Origin: Siphonodentalium dalli
Lineage: Eukaryota > Mollusca > Scaphopoda > Gadilida > Siphonodentaliidae
Reading direction: 5' to 3'
DNA: 64,000 nt
Assembly: GCA_032622095.1 (NCBI GenBank)
Contig: CP136062.1
Span: forward strand, 199,833,887-199,897,886
Below the pieces are notes generated by a model, which saw only the letters and a list, made by a program, of their open reading frames with translations, was not told the origin of the DNA and did no database searches. A program made the translations under genes and the position numbers. Shown here piece after piece: positions 57,812 through 64,000 of this stretch; position 1 is the first letter of the stretch, and every line of letters starts with the position of its first letter.

Positions 57812-57965
57812 AAATCGATGGACTCGAAAACGACTAAGCCAATTTCGATGAAATTTGGTATTTGGATGTGTTTTCGGCCGGAGACGAACATAGGCATATT
57901 TATTTGTCCGTGCGAGGTCAACTTTTCACGTGCGGAGGTCAAATCTATTTTTACGCCGTTTTTGC
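57810..57965 (+). repeat. dispersed repeat with CGATGAAATTTGGTATTTGG
   Basis: AAATCGATGGACTCGAAAAC, GAAATTTGGTATTTGGATGT and TGCGAGGTCAACTTTTCACG resemble the upstream half of units in the array at 58207-58620 and are likely the same repeat superfamily. Confidence 0.5.
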
Positions 57966-58206
57966 GCTAATATATTTCAGTTCGGTGCTCACAAATTGAT
58001 TCGATATAGCGCGAATAATAAATTGCCAGTCATATAATTTGCACGGTTAGAATCTGTGTGGCTTCATCTTTCCAACGATATATAATATGTATGTATCCGT
58101 TTTAGTTATCTGCCTCAATTATTAGGTACAAGTGGTACGATGCTTTTATCAGGATAAAATCAATGCGTAATTTCTATGACGTCGTCAGAGGTCATAAAGT
58201 TAGATT

Positions 58207-58620
58207 ACGTTAACTCTCACCCTGCCGATGCATTTGACTGTGTCGCGTTAACTCATCACCGGCCGAGGTATCCGCAAATGACATTGGGCTATATATCTCG
58301 GAAACGGGTGTAGCTATCGACTTGAAATTTGGTATGTGAATGTATCTTGCCCCGGATACGAATTTTATCGGGTCGCCGAGCACGTGCGACGCCAGCTTCG
58401 CGCATGCGCAGACGAGATCTCGGAAACGGGTTGAGATATTGACTTTAAATTTGGTATGTGAATGTATCTTGCCCCGGATACGAATTTTATCGGGTCGCCG
58501 AGCACGTGCGACACCAGCTTCGCGCATGCGCAGACCAGATCTAGGAAACGGGTGGAGCAATCGACTTGAAATTTGGTTTTTTAATAGCCCGGACGAAGTC
58601 GGGTCACCTTCTAGTTTATA
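58207..58620 (-). repeat. tandem repeat ending in AGCCCGGACGAAGTCGGGTC
   Basis: Nearly three units of about 121 bp: ATCTCGGAAACGGGT, GACTTGAAATTTGGTATGTG, CTTGCCCCGGATACGAATTT, CGGGTCGCCGAGCACGTGCG and CTTCGCGCATGCGCAGA. The last leads into the CCGGACGAAGTCGGGTCACC terminus shared with 16095-16748. ORFs on both strands are periodicity artefacts. Confidence 0.8.
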
Positions 58621-58629
58621 TATATTTGT

Positions 58630-59820
58630 TTGCACAGTATTTAGAGATACTTTATTCACAGATTATTACGTCGTATTCCATACACCTGTCTAAATTAGCG
58701 TGATTCGTACATCATCGCCAAAACTGGCCGATCACATTTACCAATTACTTCTTTGGGGAATATTCTGTGATAGTTAAAAACGAACCATTTTGTAAAGATT
58801 TCTTCTTTTTCTAAAATGCGACTTAACATTTATCGGAAAAGCGGCAAAAACTCGAGTAGCTGATGAACCCCAGTGAAACTCGGCACTAAGTCTTGGCATC
58901 ATCATAATTTTGTGCTTCACCTGACGTGTTAGTCGTGCACTCTCTCAGTCTTGTCCGAGAAAAACATTTTCAGATTATTTCTGGTCCGTGAACACTGTTA
59001 TTTGGAGAAATTAAATGTCAGGGATGTACATAAGCTGATGTTACTGACAATAGGTGGTCCAGTATAACCTTCCTACAACATCCGAAAGCCGCCGGTGGGT
59101 CGGTGATAGACACATCTTAAGAATGGGATATGTCAAATATAGATTACTGTTGTCAGGGCATGACAAAAAGTCTTTGATCACGAGCGATAATAGTCAGACT
59201 GGGAGTGCTCTGTGACATTACGTTTAGAATTACATATATACACGTCGCATATTAATCTGCGACAAAAAGTAAATACTTAATCGTGAATTCCATGGTTTCA
59301 CATCAAAGCTTATGCACAATAATTGCTAAAAACGTGATACTCAAAGGGCATATATATGCTGAAGCACCATGCTTTACTGTAACCGCACACGTTTAATTTA
59401 GGGAGAGAAATCGCCAGCTTAGTTTTAATGTTAAATATTGAAGTGTATCCATGGTTTTTGACCAATTTTTATGAAACCTATGTTTTCCTAATTATGGGCT
59501 ACATAAAATAACACAGATGTGCCACCTGAAACTGTTTGAATTGTTATATCAATTTATAGCTTTGATACCTATAGGGACATCAATAATCTTTTTGTTGATT
59601 GTTCAATAGCAAAATGACATTAGTTGGTATAATTATGTGCCACATTTTGGATATAAAAAAATTTTCTTCTGCGGAACAAGACGAAAGCAGTGTTAAATTA
59701 GATTCTGCATATTGTTGTTGTTATTGTTGTGAATGGAATTCTGGAACTCTGAATGCATCTTTAACAACAACATGCTAAATTGAAATAATATTTGTATCGC
59801 TTTAGACGGATTCATATTCT
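58630..59820. other. stretch without recognised gene
   Basis: AT-rich, no domain-bearing ORF, no repeat family recognised. Confidence 0.4.
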
Positions 59821-59825
59821 TTGGT

Positions 59826-59937
59826 TGGAAACGTTCATATAGTAAGTTCAACAAACATTTTAATAATTCAACTTATTATCTGAACATTTCCTATAAAGGA
59901 ACTACTCATCAATGAGTATTTAGTATAGAAAGTGTTA
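59826..59937 (-). mobile_element. MITE fragment, AACCCTT/ATGAGTA family
   Basis: TAAGTTCAACAAACATTTTA, TTATTATCTGAACATTTCCT and CATCAATGAGTATTTAGTAT then AGAAAGTGTTAA match the 3' third of 19741-19997. Confidence 0.65.
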
Positions 59938-59939
59938 AA

Positions 59940-61920
59940 CACCCCCGGTTACCGGAACCAGTGATAGCGGAGGACGGGTAATAGCAGAGGAGCCACAATA
60001 TGCGTGTTTTCACACCCTCTTGGTAAACGACAAACATAATGGAAAATAAATAGCCCAGACATCCAACAATGTGTTTCTCATATTCAAATGAAATTATTTT
60101 GTAAAACCGAAACCGCCAATGTTTACACATTTTATGTGATTATGTGGTCCACAATAAACAAGATATTTAGACTATAGCATGCATGGCTGGTGCATTTCAA
60201 TGCCATAATTATACAAATCTCAACTGTCATACTCGATGGGAGTGGGTAACAGCATATCTCCATTCGTTATCGATAAATCAGAACAAGGCTGGTGTTTTTC
60301 CCAGAAATATGTCCTATAAAAGTGAGATACTGCTTGTAACCGTAAGGTAGACGAATACGGAGTGACCAGCCACATCCATGTATTCACTGATACATAATTG
60401 TAGGCAAATTATGCCCGAGCGTGTCATATAGCATATTGCTTTTACTGTGTGTCTATTATATGATAGATTATATAGATAATGTAAACATTATGTCAGCTAT
60501 ATACATTAAAACGCTTAAATCAACGTACATGCAGAGTTAAGAGGGCGCCTCATACGTAATTTTTCACAAATCTCAATTTCAAACTATCAATTTGAAGGGA
60601 AAATTATTATCCTCTTTAACCAATGTATGATATAGTACTATGACAACACCTGTTCACCCCCACAATAGGACAGATACATTATAATTATGTTAACAAGTGA
60701 TTTAATTTAACAAAATAAAAACAATAGTTTTCTAGGCTTGTCATTGGAGCGATTGACAGGAAATATTTGCAACAAGCGCACTGCATTATCTGGCTTATTA
60801 ACTCGTCCATAGTATGCGCTCAGTTGTACGTTCTGAAATCACGAATGTCTGCGAGAAAAGAAATAAAACATTTTTCATTGCATATTTTATATTTTAGTTT
60901 CTCGGTGACTATTTGTTTTTAGGAAAAGTCACCATAAAACAACACAATGTCAGTATTGAGTGTTTATGTCTGTCAGATTATTGCAAACGTGGTTGAATAA
61001 TATTGATGTTGTTTAATGTTATTTTGTTCCTTCACATACAACAAAAATAGTTCTGCAAATGGGCACCAAAATAATTAAATATGCAATGAAAATTGTTTTA
61101 TTTACTTTCTCTCATACATTCATGATTGGTGCCTATATATCTACCAGATTTGAATTGTTAGGGTATTTACTTGTTCGTATTAATATTTTTTTTGCCTATT
61201 TTATGGTATGAGTGGTACTCTGGGATGAGAGATAAAGAAGCATACCACAATTGACCGCCTGTTTTACAAAACAGGAAACGATATATTTATCAGAAATATC
61301 TGGGAATTTGTAATTTTTTCCAATTTTCGACGCCATTTTGATTTCCATCTTGGATTAGGACTTCCATGTGTTCGTTTCTGGACAACGCACTGCCTAATTT
61401 TTCGTTATTAAAAATAAAATCATGAAATGACCCATCAGCCATATGACTGGTTGTAACATGCAGATCAAACCAACATGATACATATTCAAAACGGCCGCCA
61501 CATTGCCGCCACATTGCCCGGTGTCTAGATGTCCATCTTTTGTGATTGTCGGTATTCGAAAAAGTTGGGAAACATAACAAGGGAGATAACTGGTTTGGTG
61601 AAATTAAGTCATATGGTGTAAGGTTTCGTCAATATCGTCTGAACTACAACTAAAAGTAAAACATCGGTCAGCTAGGAGGAGTGGGTACCAAAACGCCACT
61701 TCTTATCTATAAACGCCAGAAAATTTCAGTTTCTTAAGTTATGTTTTTGTGATCAATAAACATTAGTGGATATTTAATCATAAAATTGTGGATGTACTCG
61801 ATAAATTAGTTTGGGTTTTTTTTTTTTTTTTGGTTGTTGGAGCGCCCCTTGCTCCTGAGCGCCAGGATAGCGAAACTTAAGAAATGGGTTTTCTGCTATG
61901 GTTAGTGTAAACAATTACTA
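59940..61920. other. stretch without recognised gene
   Basis: AT-rich; the ORFs at 59909-60130 and 61290-61580 (minus) have no domain that I recognise. CGGCCGCCACATTGCCGCCA is a small local duplication. Confidence 0.4.
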
Positions 61921-61926
61921 TATAGA

Positions 61927-62091
61927 GAATACCTACGAGTTTTGGTTGAATACCCGAATTATCTCATGAGTGGGTGCAAGGAAGTACAGAATTTCCACGA
62001 GCGGCTGCAAGCCGCGAGTGGAAATTCTGTACTTCCTTGCACCCACGAATGAGATAATCCGGGTATTCAACCAAAACCCGTAGGTTTTCTT
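61927..62091. mobile_element. near-perfect foldback element, about 165 bp
   Basis: Arms of about 80 bp: CCTACGAGTTTTGGTTGAAT through GGGTGCAAGGAAGTACAGAA, then the complement TTCTGTACTTCCTTGCACCC. They meet at CGGCTGCAAGCCGCGAGTGG. Few mismatches separate the arms, so the insertion is likely young. Confidence 0.85.
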
Positions 62092-62094
62092 TTT

Positions 62095-63480
62095 ATTATA
62101 TGCGCTATAAACCGCACAAAAACTGCTAATTTTGTCCTACAGTTCACTTCAAATTGTTAGAAAGCTTCGACATTTGCATTTTGTTTACATTCCATCAATT
62201 GATTTGCTCACCACCGAATGACAAATATCGAGCATAGCCGCCATAAGAAATAGTCCCCATTGTTTTATTCTGAAACGATGCGAGAAAATTAATGTATACA
62301 TAATTTAGTGATAAGAATATATTAAAACAAATGAGTTAACATTATAACAATTAAATAACAGTTTATGAACCGTGAAAATCAATAATTAAAACAATAGTCC
62401 GGCTGTTATTGATACGCTTTGAAACTTAATGTGATTCGCCGCTATAAACTGGAAGTAATCTCCGAAAAAGTAATACTATTGTGTTATCCATCGAGTCGGT
62501 CAGTGTTATCCACCGAGTCGGTCCGGGCGATGGATATAACGCTCTACGCCACGGCAATTTCCCACTATTTAATGGGGAAGCATATAATAAAATATTTTAT
62601 TTCTCAAGTGGGCACATAAATACAATTATAACATACACAAATAAGACATAAGAGCTAAATGGATCTGTCAGTAAGCCTAGGCTTATTCGTGGCCATTTCC
62701 GCTATATAAAATTGCTTCATAATTTGTCTCGAGTGATGAATTGTCCGCTCCATAAACACCCGCGAGCATATCCATGGCCGATCACTGCATGTCCGACACC
62801 CACCCACCCCCACACTATACAATTTTGCTGTGTCAATGGGAGAGCACTCTTATTTATTTTCACTACTCTTTAGATGATATATATATATCAGTTAGTGCTG
62901 GTACAGTTAAATCGTTTGGTTCTATTTATGAATCTTTGGAGTGACAAGAAAATGACTGCATTAACACAGTGCATTTTCAATATACGTTAAAGGTACGGGA
63001 GGCCTTGGCGGTGGGTATGCTGTGAAAATATTTCCACCGATCAAAAACCGCCACAAACAGAAATAATATTAAAATGTAGACAGGCTTTGTCCGTATACAA
63101 ATAAGAAATATCGCATAAACAGTATGTTATTGTCATATGTTTGACCATTGTTATGTAAACAAAAGCATAACAAGTTACTTTCCTGGTGTTTGTTTATATT
63201 ATGATGGTAAACATAAAGAGCGTTCTTTGTAGCTGAATTCCTGATATGGAACCAATAAAGAGCGTTTATATCATTTGTGTGTGATTAGCCAGTAACACTG
63301 TGCTGTCTTCTGTAACACAATCAGGCTCTTGCTTAGGTAAAATATAGTAGGTCTTTATGATAGCATGCTGTTTACGCGATGGTCATGGTATATATGAACG
63401 AAACTGTATGCGTTTTAATGTTTTTCTGTTTACGGTGATTGGAACAAATATGAATATTTTCGACAACTAAGGCCTCCCGT
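62095..63480. other. stretch without recognised gene
   Basis: Contains a direct repeat TGTTATCCAYCGAGTCGGTC (62485, 62506) and an ATAAAGAGCGTT motif at 63209 and 63255. The paired phrases GGTACGGGAGGCCTTGG (62993) and GGCCTCCCGTGCCTTTAA (63470) are complementary and could bound an insertion of about 490 bp. Confidence 0.4.
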
Positions 63481-63499
63481 GCCTTTAAGCTAACCGATC

Positions 63500-64000
63500 C
63501 ATTTAATGTCATATTAGGACCAACAAAACAGTTATCTCTCTGTATTTTTTGTAAATCTGACAATGAAGTAAATAATGTTCGGCGGTCTCCAGTTCCCCAC
63601 AATAACAGAAGGGATTATTATTTAGGTGATTGCAAAACAGGTCATATTTCAAGTTACTGCAGTAGGTTCTCAGACGACAGTGGTAGATATGACTTGGTCT
63701 TGAAACATTTAATAAGTTTTGCTTTTTCTCTTCTGCTCGAAAGAGTGTCCCAGCCGGTTTCTCATAATAAAGATTCCTTACTACAGCTTCTAGTTGCCCC
63801 TGTGACCAATCGCGCGGCTTCGTATTGGATGTCTTCGAGATAGATTGAATCATCATCTGTACAATTTTCCCATACTGAGGAAGCATATTCCATTACTGGA
63901 CGGATGTATGATAAGTATATGCAGCTCGATTTTTAATATCAGTAATATGATCATGCCAGGTACCATCCCCATTAAATGTTAGACAGAATGTGTTTCAATT
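63500..64000 (-). pseudogene. degenerate non-LTR retrotransposon, C-terminal RT region
   Basis: Reading leftward from the window edge: GDGTWHDHITDIKNRAA, then after a frameshift YIRPVMEYASSVWENCTDDD and SIYLEDIQYEAARLVTG, then another shift to YHCRLRTYCSNLKYDLF and FCYCGELETAEHYLLHCQIY. The order (thumb region, then a CxC...H...C knuckle) is the usual C-terminus of jockey/R1/CR1-like LINEs. At least two frameshifts make it non-functional. The rest of the element would lie beyond the right edge. Confidence 0.75.

Noticed and set aside
57677-57970. 97-aa ORF with CVCVCV stretch
   Set aside because: Driven by the (TG)n tract and a dispersed repeat.
1-64000. tRNA, rRNA or snRNA genes
   Set aside because: I looked for tRNA T-loop and box-B-like GTTCRAATC sequences and for U1/U2-like starts and saw none with a supporting fold; a covariance-model search would be decisive.

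Overview
This is a gene-poor, AT-rich animal nuclear contig. Evidence is two multi-exon genes with GT/AG introns, long introns packed with transposon relics, many foldback MITEs with TA or TTAA target duplications, a CR1-type LINE, microsatellites and one 100-base N gap. The tandem noncoding modules ('GGGCATAACTC', 'TCCAAGATGGCTGCTGG', 'GTTATGTCCCTGGCTC', poly-C plus 'GGTATACTGGAATC') are of a kind I associate with mollusc genomes, especially bivalves. That placement is an inference from repeat style and the proteins, not a demonstrated assignment.

Gene 1, plus strand, about 499-6453, is the 3' half of EIF2S2 (eIF2 beta). Five in-phase exons run from the SDRDYTYDE segment to the C4 zinc-finger C-terminus; the N-terminal exons lie left of the window. 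The 3' end of its first visible exon, donor included, is tandemly repeated in the following intron. That array is broken by an 825-bp hAT-like element and followed by a 72-bp minisatellite and double-palindrome MITEs.

Gene 2, minus strand, 40535-27124, is a C2H2 zinc-finger gene orthologous to vertebrate ZNF507. Four exons join in perfect phase into about 1,385 residues with about 15 fingers. Its introns hold a hAT-like element and a 495-bp element with Transib/RSS-like ends and a perfect 5-bp duplication.

7-27 kb is intergenic and consists largely of nested MITEs: a near-perfect 60-bp tandem array interrupted by a MITE at a TA, a pogo-like element inside a TTAA foldback, and several hairpin families. 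41-48.7 kb is low-complexity and repeat-derived; it includes a Helentron-like insertion inside another repeat. 48.7-53.4 kb is one composite DNA transposon with inverted arms of over 800 bp, relic THAP and SAP-like coding exons, and a CR1 LINE lodged inside. 53.4-64 kb has no recognisable host gene; it ends in a degenerate non-LTR retrotransposon fragment.

The two host genes (translation initiation; a nuclear zinc-finger protein) have no evident functional link. The distinctive content is the transposon layering, where several insertions can be proven from interrupted repeats ('empty-site' logic).
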